The notes under the pieces were generated by a model. The model saw nothing but the letters and a program-made list of their open reading frames with translations. It was not told the origin of the DNA and made no database searches. From Massilia oculi (lineage in GTDB: Bacteria; Pseudomonadota; Gammaproteobacteria; Burkholderiales; Burkholderiaceae_D), in assembly GCF_003143515.1 (NCBI RefSeq), contig NZ_CP029343.1:1612001-1676000 (forward strand): DNA of 64,000 bases, given 5' to 3'. The translations under genes and the position numbers were made by a program. Numbering within the stretch: the first letter of the stretch is position 1; the number at the start of each line of letters is the position of its first letter. Positions 52,459 through 61,137 of this stretch are shown piece after piece.

Positions 52459-52892
52459 GCGCCAGCGCCGAACAGGTCGCGCGGCTGCTGCGCGCGTGCG
52501 ACGCCGGCTTCGTGCCGCCGCTGTCGGCGCGCGTGGACATCGACGCCTACGCCGCCAAGCTGGCCGCGCAAGCGACCCTGGTCGAGGCCTGGGACGGCGA
52601 CGCCCTGGCCGGGCTGGTCGCGATCTATTGCAATAACCACGACACCGGCATCGCCTACGTTTCCAATGTCAGCGTCGCCCCCGCCCACACCCGGCGCGGC
52701 ATCGCCGGCCGCCTGCTGGGCGAGGCGCTGGCGCGCGCCCGGGCGGCCGGCATGCGCGGCGCGGCCCTGGCCGTCCACGACGCCAACGCAGCGGCGCTGG
52801 CGCTGTACCGCAAGCATGGCTTCATGCCGGCCGTCGCATCCGGCCCCGAGCTACGCATGGAACTGGCATTCACTTCGGAGCATCCACAATGA
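52455..52892 (+). CDS. GNAT-family N-acetyltransferase
   Basis: The 145-residue protein has the GNAT acetyl-CoA fold: AIYCNNHDTGIAYVSNVSVAPAHTRRGIAGRLLGEALARARAAG (with the RRGIAG pyrophosphate loop, ~79-84) and NAAALALYRKHGF near the end. In this sugar operon it probably acetylates an amino sugar made by the DegT enzyme. It overlaps both neighbours by 4 nt. Confidence 0.88.
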   Translation: MSASAEQVARLLRACDAGFVPPLSARVDIDAYAAKLAAQATLVEAWDGDALAGLVAIYCNNHDTGIAYVSNVSVAPAHTRRGIAGRLLGEALARARAAGMRGAALAVHDANAAALALYRKHGFMPAVASGPELRMELAFTSEHPQ

Positions 52893-53641
52893 ACGACTCC
52901 CGCGACTACAACGCCGAGGCCAAGGACGCCCTCGGCCACCGCTACGCCTACGGCTTCGATTTCGACGTCATGCACCCCTATTTCATCCGCAGCTTCGCGC
53001 CGTTCTTCCGGCCCGGCAGCCTGCTGGAACTGGGCTGCTTCCAGGGCGCGCTGACGCGCCGCCTGCTCGATCACTTCGACGACGTCACCTGCGTCGAGGC
53101 CTCTAGCGAGGCGCTGGCCGAAGCGCGCGCCGTGGTCGGCGCGCGCGCGAACCTGGTGCACGCCCGTTTCGAGGACGTGACGCTGCCGCGCCGCTACGAC
53201 AATATCGTCCTGACCCATGTGCTGGAACACCTGGACGATCCGGTCGGCCTGCTGCGCCGGATCAACGACGAATGGCTGGCGCCGGGCGGCCGCCTGTTCC
53301 TGGTCTGCCCCAACGCCAATGCGCCGTCGCGCCAGATCGCGGTCAAGATGGGCCTGATCTCCCACAACGCCGCCGTCACGCCGGCCGAGGCCGAACACGG
53401 CCACCGCATCACCTACAGCCTCGACACGCTCGAGCGCGACGCCGTCGCCGCCGGCCTGGCGGTGCGCCACCGCTCCGGCATCTTCTTCAAGGCCCTGGCC
53501 AACTTCCAGTGGGACCGCCTGCTGCAGACCGACATCATTTCGCCGGCCTACCTGGACGGCTGCTACGCCCTCGGCCAGCAATACCCGGACCTGTGCTCCA
53601 GCATCTTCCTGCTGTGCGAAGCCGGCCCGGCACAACGATAG
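52889..53641 (+). CDS. Class I SAM-dependent methyltransferase
   Basis: The 250-residue protein has the SAM motif LLELGCFQGALTRRLL (~45-60), an acidic VTCVEAS, and VLTHVLEHLDDPVGLLRRI (motif post-II). APGGRLFLVCPN fits motif III. It is of the type found in O-antigen and flagellin-sugar loci and probably O- or N-methylates the sugar. It overlaps the GNAT gene by 4 nt, and the OGT-like gene starts 8 nt later. Confidence 0.88.
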   Translation: MNDSRDYNAEAKDALGHRYAYGFDFDVMHPYFIRSFAPFFRPGSLLELGCFQGALTRRLLDHFDDVTCVEASSEALAEARAVVGARANLVHARFEDVTLPRRYDNIVLTHVLEHLDDPVGLLRRINDEWLAPGGRLFLVCPNANAPSRQIAVKMGLISHNAAVTPAEAEHGHRITYSLDTLERDAVAAGLAVRHRSGIFFKALANFQWDRLLQTDIISPAYLDGCYALGQQYPDLCSSIFLLCEAGPAQR

Positions 53642-53649
53642 AGTCCCCC

Positions 53650-55851
53650 ATGAACAAACCCACCTTCTCCAGTCCGGCCCAGGAAATCGAGCAGCGCCGG
53701 CGCGCCGTGCGCGCCAGCCCGCGCAACGCCCAGGCCCACGCCCTGCTCGGCATGGCGCTGCAAAAGCACGGGCACTACGCCGAAGCGGTGCCGGTCCAGA
53801 AACGCGCGCTGGCGCTCGATCCCAAGCTGTTCGCCCTGCACGGCGTGATGGCGGCGGCGCAGTTCGAGCTGGGCGACTTCCAGGGGGCCGCGGACAGCTA
53901 CCGCCGCGCCCTGGCGAAACAGCCGAACGACGTCGTGCTGGAACGCGGCCTGAGCGAGGCGCTGCGCCTGTCCGGCCAGCTCGCCAGCGCGGTCGACAGC
54001 GCCCAGCGCGCGGTCGACCTGGCCCCGCAGGACGTCGAATCCCTGCTGGCGCTGGCCCAGGCGCGCCACGTGGCGTCCGACTTCGCGGCCGCCGCCGACC
54101 TCTTCCGCCAGGTCACCGAACTGGCGCCCGATCACCTCGGCGCCTGGATCGACCGCGGCCAGGCCGAGCACCGCGCGCGCCGCTTCGACGACGCGCTGTG
54201 CAGCTTCGCGCGCGCGCTCGAACTCGATCCCGACAACGCCCAGGCGCTGTCGCGCCAGGGCCTGTGCCTGCGCGACCTCAGGCGCCACGACGCCGCCGAA
54301 GCCAGCCTGCGCCGCGCGCTCGAGCTGGAACCCGGCAATGCCGCGCACTGGTGCGAAGTCGGCGTCACCCTGCAGCAGATGAGCCGGGCCCTTGATGCGC
54401 GTCCCTTCTTCGAGCGCAGCCTCGAACTCGATCCCGACCGCATCGCCACGCTGTTCTCGCTGACCCACCATTACTTCGAGGCCGGACGCTGGGAAGATGC
54501 GCTGCGCCTGGTACGCCGCAATATGGCGCTGTCGCCCTCGGCCACCGCCCACAGCACCCTGCTGTTCATTCTCAGCCACGCCACCCTCGACGGCGAGGAA
54601 CTGCGGCGCGAGCACTTCGCCTTCGGCGACATGTGGGAAGCCCCGCTGCGCGCGCGCTGGCAGCCGCACCCGAACGAGCGCAATCCGGCGCGCAAGGTGC
54701 GGATCGGCTTCGTCTCGGCCGACTTGCGCCACCACGCCGTCACCCGCTTCGTCGAGCCGATCTTCGGCATGCTGCGCCACAGCGACCAGCTCGAGTTCTA
54801 CGTCTACAGCAACAGCACGGAAGAAGACGCGGTGACCGGGCGCCTGCGCACCTATATGCCGAACTGGCGCTCGATCGCGGGCGAGAGCGACGAGCGCGCC
54901 GAGGCGATGATCCGCGCCGACGCGATCGACATCCTGGTCGACCTGTCCGGCCACTCGGCGTCCAACCGCCTGCCGCTGTTCGCGTGCAAGCCGGCGCCGA
55001 TCCAGTGCAGCTGGATCGGCTACGCCGGCAGCACCGGCCTGCAGGCCATGGATTACTACATCAGCGACCAGTTCCACCTGCCCGAGGGACGCTACGACGA
55101 CCAGTTCACCGAGCAGATCGTGCGCCTGCCGCTGAGCGCGCCGTTCCTGCCGCCGAACGCGGCGCCGGACGTCAATCCGCTGCCGGCGCTCGCCAACGGC
55201 TACATCACTTTCGGCAGCTTCCACCGCGCCAGCAAGATCAGTCGTCCGACGGTCGCGCTGTGGGCCAGCCTGCTGCGCGGCGTGCCCGATTCGAAGCTGC
55301 TGCTGGGCGGCCAGTCCGGCGGCAGCGAAAAGGGCCTGCTGGCCTGGTTCGCCGAAGAAGGCATCGCGCGCGAGCGCATCCTCGTGCGTCCGCGCGTGCC
55401 GACCTACGAATACATGGCCCAGCACCACGAGGTTGACGTCTGCCTCAGCCCATTCCCGTATTCCGGATCGACCACCATCTGCTACGCGCTGTGGATGGGC
55501 ATCCCGACCCTGGTCACGGTCGGCCCGACCAACCCGAGCCACTCGGCGGTGTGCTACCTGGCCCACCTCGGGCTGTCGTCCTTCCTGGCCAACGACGACA
55601 CCAGCTTCGTCGCGCTGGGGAACTTCTTGCGCGAGAACACCGGCACCCTGTCGGCGCTGCGAGGCAGCATGCGCGAGCGCTTCACCAACTCGGTGGTCGG
55701 CTATCCCGGCGTGGCCGCGGCCGGCATCGAAGCCGCGCTGCGCCGCATGTGGCTGCGCTGGTGCGACGGCGAGGCACCGAGCCCCTTGCGGGTGCGCCTG
55801 TCCGACCTGGGCAACGGCGAGCAGGCAGCGACCGAGGAGGCTGGCGCATGA
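53650..55851 (+). CDS. TPR-OGT (SPINDLY-like) O-linked GlcNAc-type transferase
   Basis: The 733-residue protein has about eight N-terminal tetratricopeptide repeats (~25-340, with typical ALALDPKLF, ALELDPDNAQAL and SLELDPDRIATL edges). A C-terminal GT41 domain follows: RIGFVSADLRHHAV, DILVDLSGHSASNRLPLFACKPAPIQ, WIGYAGSTGL, ITFGSFHRASKI and CLSPFPYSGSTTICYALWMGIPTLV. Such enzymes glycosylate Ser/Thr of proteins. The flagellin gene 1.4 kb downstream is the obvious substrate candidate. It overlaps the aminotransferase by 4 nt. Confidence 0.9.
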   Translation: MNKPTFSSPAQEIEQRRRAVRASPRNAQAHALLGMALQKHGHYAEAVPVQKRALALDPKLFALHGVMAAAQFELGDFQGAADSYRRALAKQPNDVVLERGLSEALRLSGQLASAVDSAQRAVDLAPQDVESLLALAQARHVASDFAAAADLFRQVTELAPDHLGAWIDRGQAEHRARRFDDALCSFARALELDPDNAQALSRQGLCLRDLRRHDAAEASLRRALELEPGNAAHWCEVGVTLQQMSRALDARPFFERSLELDPDRIATLFSLTHHYFEAGRWEDALRLVRRNMALSPSATAHSTLLFILSHATLDGEELRREHFAFGDMWEAPLRARWQPHPNERNPARKVRIGFVSADLRHHAVTRFVEPIFGMLRHSDQLEFYVYSNSTEEDAVTGRLRTYMPNWRSIAGESDERAEAMIRADAIDILVDLSGHSASNRLPLFACKPAPIQCSWIGYAGSTGLQAMDYYISDQFHLPEGRYDDQFTEQIVRLPLSAPFLPPNAAPDVNPLPALANGYITFGSFHRASKISRPTVALWASLLRGVPDSKLLLGGQSGGSEKGLLAWFAEEGIARERILVRPRVPTYEYMAQHHEVDVCLSPFPYSGSTTICYALWMGIPTLVTVGPTNPSHSAVCYLAHLGLSSFLANDDTSFVALGNFLRENTGTLSALRGSMRERFTNSVVGYPGVAAAGIEAALRRMWLRWCDGEAPSPLRVRLSDLGNGEQAATEEAGA

Positions 55852-57035
55852 AGCCGATCCGCACCAGCGCCGACCTGGCGATCAACGGCGCCGCCCCGGC
55901 CTTCGACGAGCTGCTGCATGTCGGGCGCCCCAACATCGGCGACAAAGAGGCCTTCCTGGCCTACGTGGACCAGATCTTCGAGCGCCGCTGGCTCAGCAAC
56001 GACGGCCCGCTGCTGCAGGAATTCGAGGCGCGCGTGGCGGCCCACCTCGGGGTGCGCCACTGCGTGGCGATGTGCAACGGCACCATCGCGCTCGAGATCG
56101 CGATCCGCGCCACCGGCATGGAGGGCGAAGTCATCGTGCCCTCGTACACCTTCGTGGCCACCGCCCATGCGCTGCAATGGCAGGGCATCACGCCGGTGTT
56201 CGCCGACATCGATCCGGCCACCCACACGCTCGACCCGGAGGCGGTGCGCAGCATGATCACGCCGCGCACCACCGGCATCATCGGCGTGCACCTGTGGGGC
56301 CGCGCCGCGCCGGTCGAGGCGCTGCAGGCGCTGGCCGACGAATATGGCCTGAAGCTGCTGTACGACTCGGCCCACGCCTTCTCGTGCAGCCATGGCGGCC
56401 GCATGATCGGCAACTTCGGCGACTGCGAGGTGCTCAGCTTCCACGCCACCAAGTTCTTCAACAGCTTCGAGGGCGGCGCGGTCGTCACCAACGACGACGA
56501 ACTGGCCAGCCGCATGCGCCTGATGCGCAACTTCGGTTTCTCGGGCCTGGACCAAGTCAGCCATCCGGGCACCAACGGCAAGATGATCGAGATCGCCGCC
56601 GCCATGGGCCTGGTCAACCTGGACGCGATCGACCGCGTGATCGGCGCCAACCGCGCCAATTACGACGCCTACCGCGCGGCGCTGGCCGGCATCCCGGGCG
56701 TGAAGCTGATCGAGTACGACCCGGACGAGCGCAACAACTACCAGTACGTGATCGCCGAAGTCGCCCCGGAGTGCGCGGCCACGCGCGACGCCATCGTCGA
56801 CGCCCTGCGCGCCGAGCACATCATGGCGCGGCGCTACTTCTGGCCCGGCTGCCATCGCATGGAACCCTACCGCTCGCTGTTCCCGCACGCCGGCCTGGTG
56901 CTGCCGGCCACCGAGCGGGTCGCGGCCAGCGTCATGGTGCTGCCGACCGGCGAAACGATGGACGCCGAGCGCATCGCGACCGTGGCGCAGGTGATCCGGA
57001 CCGTCGTCGGCAGCGCCGACGGGCGCCGAGCCTGA
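55848..57035 (+). CDS. DegT/DnrJ/EryC1/StrS-family sugar aminotransferase
   Basis: The 395-residue PLP enzyme has the family markers: MCNGTIALEIAIRA, SYTFVATAHALQWQGITPVFADID, YDSAHAF (Asp173 facing the PLP nitrogen), and SFHATKFFNSFEGGA with the Schiff-base Lys202. It converts a keto-sugar nucleotide into an amino sugar, as VioA- or FdtB-type enzymes do. With the GNAT and methyltransferase it could make a methylated N-acyl amino sugar. An inverted repeat follows (57063-57087). Confidence 0.9.
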   Translation: MKPIRTSADLAINGAAPAFDELLHVGRPNIGDKEAFLAYVDQIFERRWLSNDGPLLQEFEARVAAHLGVRHCVAMCNGTIALEIAIRATGMEGEVIVPSYTFVATAHALQWQGITPVFADIDPATHTLDPEAVRSMITPRTTGIIGVHLWGRAAPVEALQALADEYGLKLLYDSAHAFSCSHGGRMIGNFGDCEVLSFHATKFFNSFEGGAVVTNDDELASRMRLMRNFGFSGLDQVSHPGTNGKMIEIAAAMGLVNLDAIDRVIGANRANYDAYRAALAGIPGVKLIEYDPDERNNYQYVIAEVAPECAATRDAIVDALRAEHIMARRYFWPGCHRMEPYRSLFPHAGLVLPATERVAASVMVLPTGETMDAERIATVAQVIRTVVGSADGRRA

Positions 57036-57062
57036 ACAGCTAACTGCTTGATTTGCAAGGAA

Positions 57063-57087
57063 ACAGGGGCGCCGCGGCGCCCCCTGT
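57063..57087 (+). terminator. Inverted repeat after the glycan operon
   Basis: A GC-rich stem (ACAGGGGCGCC / GGCGCCCCCTGT, one bulged C) lies 28 bp after the aminotransferase stop. It lacks a T-run, so it may be a weak or Rho-assisted stop between this operon and flagellin. Confidence 0.45.
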
Positions 57088-57133
57088 CACGGGTGCCGAC
57101 GGACATCGACAAAGAAAATAAAAATATTTCCAT

Positions 57134-57198
57134 GCGGCACTTAATGCCGCTGGCAGGACGGTCGCCTTGTACTGATGAGATCGAGTAGAACGCTCGAT
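57134..57198 (+). promoter_or_regulatory. Flagellin upstream region: sigma54-like site and inverted repeats
   Basis: A TGGCAGG-N4-TCGCC element (57151-57166) has GG and GC exactly 10 bp apart, as in sigma54 promoters, though the -12 part is imperfect. It is flanked by GCGGCA-N5-TGCCGC (57134-57150) and ATCGAG-N7-CTCGAT (57180-57198). No sigma28 TAAA-N15-GCCGATAA match was found. A CAGGAG ribosome site precedes the ATG. Confidence 0.3.
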
Positions 57199-57232
57199 TG
57201 ACCCAGTCACCCCCACACCAGGAGTTTTAAAC

Positions 57233-58084
57233 ATGCTGAGCCTGCATACCAACGTCGCCGCCCTGTCGGCACAGAATTCGATCTCGAAGACCCAACAAAA
57301 CCTGTCGACCTCGCAGACCCGCCTGTCGACCGGCTACCGCATCAACTCGGCAATGGACGACGCCGCCGGCCTGCAGATCGCTTCGCGCCTGAAAGCCCAG
57401 ACCTCGGGCATGACCGTTGCAATGCGCAACACCGCAAACTCGACCTCGATGCTGCAGACCGCCGAAGGCGCGCTGGACGAAGTCTCGAACATGCTGATCC
57501 GCATGAAAGACCTGGCAACCCAGGCGGCCGACGCATCGTCGACCGACGACGACAAGACCGCCATGCAGTCGGAATACGACGCACTGGGCCTGGAACTGGC
57601 CAACGTCCTGAAGAACACCACCTTCGGCGGCAAGACCCTGCTGGTCGGCGGCACCGTCGACGGTTCGATGACCTTCCAGATCGGCGCATCGTCGAGCGAA
57701 ACCATGGAAATCGACCTGTCGGGCGACATGAGCACCCTGGCATCGGACGTGTCGGCCGTCAGCGCCAACTACAGCGCCGCCACCACCGGCACCGAACTGA
57801 CCTCGGCCGCCAACGCCACCATCGGTTCGCTGGAAGACGCACTGGCATCGGTCAACAAAGTCCGTTCGGGCCTGGGCGCTGCCGCCAACCGTCTGGAACA
57901 CGTGTACAACAACCTGGCCAACATCAGCACCAACACCAAGGCTGCAACCGGCCAGATCATGGACGTCGACTTCGCCAGCGAAAGCGCCAACATGACCTCG
58001 AACCAGATGCTGCTGCAAGCCTCGACCGCGATGCTGAAGCAAGCCAACAGCCAGTCGTCGATGGTCATGTCGCTGCTGCAGTAA
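57233..58084 (+). CDS. fliC: Flagellin FliC (short type)
   Basis: The 283-residue protein has the N-terminal D0/D1 (MLSLHTNVAALSAQNSISKTQQNLSTSQTRLSTGYRIN split over the usual helix, AMDDAAGLQIASRLKAQ) and C-terminal D1/D0 (LASVNKVRSGLGAAANRLEHVYNNLANISTNTKAA...MLKQANSQSSMVMSLLQ). The central variable domain is only ~90 residues and rich in Ser/Thr, giving many acceptor sites for O-glycosylation by the upstream OGT-like enzyme. Codon use is highly biased, consistent with strong expression. A strong terminator follows. Confidence 0.96.
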   Translation: MLSLHTNVAALSAQNSISKTQQNLSTSQTRLSTGYRINSAMDDAAGLQIASRLKAQTSGMTVAMRNTANSTSMLQTAEGALDEVSNMLIRMKDLATQAADASSTDDDKTAMQSEYDALGLELANVLKNTTFGGKTLLVGGTVDGSMTFQIGASSSETMEIDLSGDMSTLASDVSAVSANYSAATTGTELTSAANATIGSLEDALASVNKVRSGLGAAANRLEHVYNNLANISTNTKAATGQIMDVDFASESANMTSNQMLLQASTAMLKQANSQSSMVMSLLQ

Positions 58085-58093
58085 TGGCCTGAC

Positions 58094-58150
58094 ACCCGGA
58101 CCTCACTCCGGGTTAAGCTACAAAGGCCAGCCCTGCGGTTGGCCTTTTTT
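58094..58150 (+). terminator. Terminator region after flagellin
   Basis: A first hairpin, ACCCGGA / TCCGGGT (58094-58113), is followed by a classic intrinsic terminator: AAAGGCCA / TGGCCTTT stem (58122-58147) with a T-run. Confidence 0.9.
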
Positions 58151-58171
58151 CATTCCTGACCGGGATTCACC

Positions 58172-59038
58172 ATGGCCAGCATCACTTTTCCTCCGCTTCT
58201 TCCTCCGCCCACGACGCCGCTGCAGGTCGGCGCGGTGGCGCCCGCCGCCGCTGCCGCCCTGCTGGCCGGCGGCGCCGGCACGCCGGCGCTGCCGTTCTCG
58301 CAGCCGCTGGCCAACGCGGCCGGCGCCCCGCCGCAGGCCGCGCTTGACGCCGGCGCCGACGGCGCGGCGATGCGTCCCGACCAGGTCTTGATGGCGCGCC
58401 AGCTGGCCTACCCGGATCAGGATGCGGCCGGCCTGGCGCGCGCCTGGCGCGCACAGGTGCGCAACCACGGCAGCCAGCTGACCAGCCGCGCGCTGGCGGC
58501 CAGCGCCGGCCAGCTGTCGCCGGCGCAGTTGATGGCGGCCCAGCAAGGCCAGGTGATGCGCCAGCCGGAGCTGCTGGCCGCGCACCAGGACGCGTGGCGC
58601 TTCACCGTGCATGCCCATGGCAGCCCGGCCCAGCACCTGGAAGTCGTGGCCGAGGACGCCGACCAGCCGCCCGGCCGCCGGCGCCGCCCGCGCGCCGCGC
58701 TGCGCCTCGAGCTGCAGCTGGCCGACGGCTCGGTGGTGGTGATCCAGGTCGAGCCGCTGCCGCAAGGGGTGTCGATCGAGATCTGCGCGCCCGATGCGCG
58801 CGCGCTGACGCGCCTGCGCTGGCTGCAGCCGGAACTCGAAACGGTACTGGACAAGGCCGGGGTGAAGGTGCTGCGCTGGCAGTACCGCGACCGCCTGCCG
58901 GCCGGGGCCAGCCACGCCATGATCGCCAACGCCGAAGCGGCGGCGCAGGCGCTCACGCCGGCAGTGTTCCGGACGGTGGCCGAACTGGCGCTGCTGCTGC
59001 CGGCGCAGCCGGCGCCGGAGCCGCGCGCAGAGGTTTAA
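58172..59038 (+). CDS. FliK-like flagellar hook-length-control-related protein
   Basis: This 288-residue Ala/Pro/Gln-rich protein has a disordered N-terminal half and a folded C-terminal part: ALRLELQLADGSVVVIQVEPLPQGVSIEIC, then LTRLRWLQPELETVLDKAGVKVLRWQYR. That resembles the FliK C-terminal domain, which binds FlhB and switches export specificity. It faces flhA; the two stop codons overlap. FliK identity is inferred from this part and from context; canonical fliK lies elsewhere in many genomes, so it may be a paralog. Confidence 0.55.
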   Translation: MASITFPPLLPPPTTPLQVGAVAPAAAAALLAGGAGTPALPFSQPLANAAGAPPQAALDAGADGAAMRPDQVLMARQLAYPDQDAAGLARAWRAQVRNHGSQLTSRALAASAGQLSPAQLMAAQQGQVMRQPELLAAHQDAWRFTVHAHGSPAQHLEVVAEDADQPPGRRRRPRAALRLELQLADGSVVVIQVEPLPQGVSIEICAPDARALTRLRWLQPELETVLDKAGVKVLRWQYRDRLPAGASHAMIANAEAAAQALTPAVFRTVAELALLLPAQPAPEPRAEV

Positions 59039-61137
59039 CCGACGGTCCCGACGATCGACACGTCGCGGTTCTCGGGAATCTCGTTATACGACAGCACATG
59101 CAGGCCCGGCGCGAACAGGCGCGCATAGCGCGCCAGCAGCGGGCGCACCTGCGGCAGCACCAGCAGCAGCGGCGGCGTGTGCTGCTGCTTCATCTGCTCG
59201 CGCGCCACCGGCATATTGATCTGCAGCTGGGACAGCAGTTGCGGGTCGATCGGGTAGTTATCCAGCACCACCTTGCCGCCGCCGGCCTGGCGCGCCTGGT
59301 TCAGGGAACCGAGCAGCATGTTTTCCAGCTCGGCCGACAGGTTAAACGCCGGCATGTCCTTCTTCTTGCCGAACAGGGTCGAGACGATCTGGCGCCGCAG
59401 CGCGCAGCGCACCTCGGCCGCCAGCAGGATCGGATCCTTGGTCGTCTCCGAGCTGTCGAGCAGGGTGGTGGCGATCACCACGATGTCCTTGAGCGACACG
59501 CCTTCGGCCAGCAGCACGCGGAACACGCGCAGCAGCTGCGTATGGGTCAGCGCCTTGTCCAGCGCCGCCGCCAGCTTGGGCGAGAGCGCGGTCAGACGCT
59601 CCAGGATCGCAGGCACGTCCTCGTGGCGGAACAGCTCGTGCAGGTATTCGCGCACCACCTTCGAGACGTGGGTCGCGATCGCGCTCGGCACCTCGACCAC
59701 CTGGTAGCCCAGGCCCAGCGCGTGCGCTTTCTGGTCCGGCTCGATCCAGGTGATGGCCATGCCGTAGGCCGGCTCGATGCCGGGGATGCCATCGAGTTCG
59801 CCGTACACGTTCGGCGACGGGATCGCCAGCAGGTGGTCGGGCATCACCTCGGCCTCGGCCACCACCGTGCCGGACAGGCTGATCGCATACTGGGTCGGGC
59901 GCAGCGCCAGGTCGTCGCGCACCGCGATCGCCGGCAGCAGCATGCCCATCTGCTCCGACAGGCTCTGGCGCACGCCCTTGACGCGCTTGTTGAGCGGCTC
60001 CCCCTGGGCGCGGTCGAGCATGCCGACCAGCTTGTAGCCCACCGCCACCGTCACCGGCTGCACCACCGGCAAGGCCTGCCAGTCGAGGTCGACCACGCGC
60101 TCTTCGCGCAGCGCGGCCTCGATCCTGGCCACCCCGGCGTTGTCGGGCGCCAGCACCCGCTGGCCGACCTTCCAGCCGGCGAAGGCCAGCACCGCCGCCG
60201 CCAGCGCGAAGAACAGCCACGGCATGCCCGGCACCACCGCCATCAGCAGCATCACGCCGGCCGCCGAGTACAGCACGCCCGGCTGGGCCAGCACCTGGTT
60301 GCCGACCTGCTGCTCGAGGTCGCCCGATTCGCCGATGCGGGTGACCAGGATCGCGGCCGCGGCCGACAGCATCAGCGCCGGGATCTGGGCCACCAGGCCA
60401 TCGCCGATGGTCAGGAGCGCATAGACGCGGAAGGCGTCGCCCAGGGCCAGGTCGTACATCAGGGCGCCGATCGCGACGCCGCCCACCAGGTTGATGATCA
60501 GGATCAGGATCGAGGCGATGGCGTCGCCGCGCACGAATTTCGAGGCGCCGTCCATCGCGCCATAGAAGTCGGCTTCGGCGGCGACGTCCTTGCGCCGGGT
60601 GGTGGCCTGCTCCTGGTTGATCAGGCCGGCGTTCAGGTCGGCGTCGATCGCCATCTGCTTGCCCGGCAGCGCATCGAGCGTGAAGCGCGCCGAGACTTCC
60701 GAGATCCGCTCCGCGCCCTTGGTCACGACGATGAAGTTCACGATCATCAGGATGATGAAGATCACCAGGCCGACCACGAAGTTGCCGCCGATGACGACGT
60801 TGCCGAAGGCTTCGATCACCTGGCCGGCGGCGTGCGTGCCTTCGTGGCCGTGCAGCAGCACCACGCGCGTGGACGCGACGCTGAGCGCCAGGCGCATCAG
60901 GGTGGCGCCCAGGATCACGGTCGGGAACACCGAGAAGTCGAGCGGCCGCTTGGCCGTCACCGCGACCAGGATCACGATCAGCGACAGCACGATATTGAAG
61001 GTGAACAGCACGTCCAGCAACACCGGCGGCAGCGGCAGCATGATCATGCCCAGCAACGCGATCAGGAACACCGGGGCCGCGAACTTGTGCCGTCGCAGCT
61101 CGCCGACGAAGGCGTTGAGGGTATTCGTAAAGTTCAT
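59035..61137 (-). CDS. flhA: Flagellar export-gate protein FlhA
   Basis: The 700-residue protein has about eight N-terminal transmembrane helices and the highly conserved FHIPEP-region equivalents: PTVILGATLMRLALSVASTR, GDAIASILILIINLVGGVAIG, and LLTIGDGLVAQIPALMLSAAAAILVTR. The cytoplasmic domain (~350-700) ends with a normal C-terminal tail. It forms the nonameric gate for substrate docking. It overlaps flhB by 4 nt. Confidence 0.98.
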   Translation of the reverse strand: MNFTNTLNAFVGELRRHKFAAPVFLIALLGMIMLPLPPVLLDVLFTFNIVLSLIVILVAVTAKRPLDFSVFPTVILGATLMRLALSVASTRVVLLHGHEGTHAAGQVIEAFGNVVIGGNFVVGLVIFIILMIVNFIVVTKGAERISEVSARFTLDALPGKQMAIDADLNAGLINQEQATTRRKDVAAEADFYGAMDGASKFVRGDAIASILILIINLVGGVAIGALMYDLALGDAFRVYALLTIGDGLVAQIPALMLSAAAAILVTRIGESGDLEQQVGNQVLAQPGVLYSAAGVMLLMAVVPGMPWLFFALAAAVLAFAGWKVGQRVLAPDNAGVARIEAALREERVVDLDWQALPVVQPVTVAVGYKLVGMLDRAQGEPLNKRVKGVRQSLSEQMGMLLPAIAVRDDLALRPTQYAISLSGTVVAEAEVMPDHLLAIPSPNVYGELDGIPGIEPAYGMAITWIEPDQKAHALGLGYQVVEVPSAIATHVSKVVREYLHELFRHEDVPAILERLTALSPKLAAALDKALTHTQLLRVFRVLLAEGVSLKDIVVIATTLLDSSETTKDPILLAAEVRCALRRQIVSTLFGKKKDMPAFNLSAELENMLLGSLNQARQAGGGKVVLDNYPIDPQLLSQLQINMPVAREQMKQQHTPPLLLVLPQVRPLLARYARLFAPGLHVLSYNEIPENRDVSIVGTVG

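Noticed and set aside
57114-57145. Possible sigma28 promoter for flagellin
   Set aside because: A TAAA is present but no GCCGATAA-like -10 lies at the required spacing.
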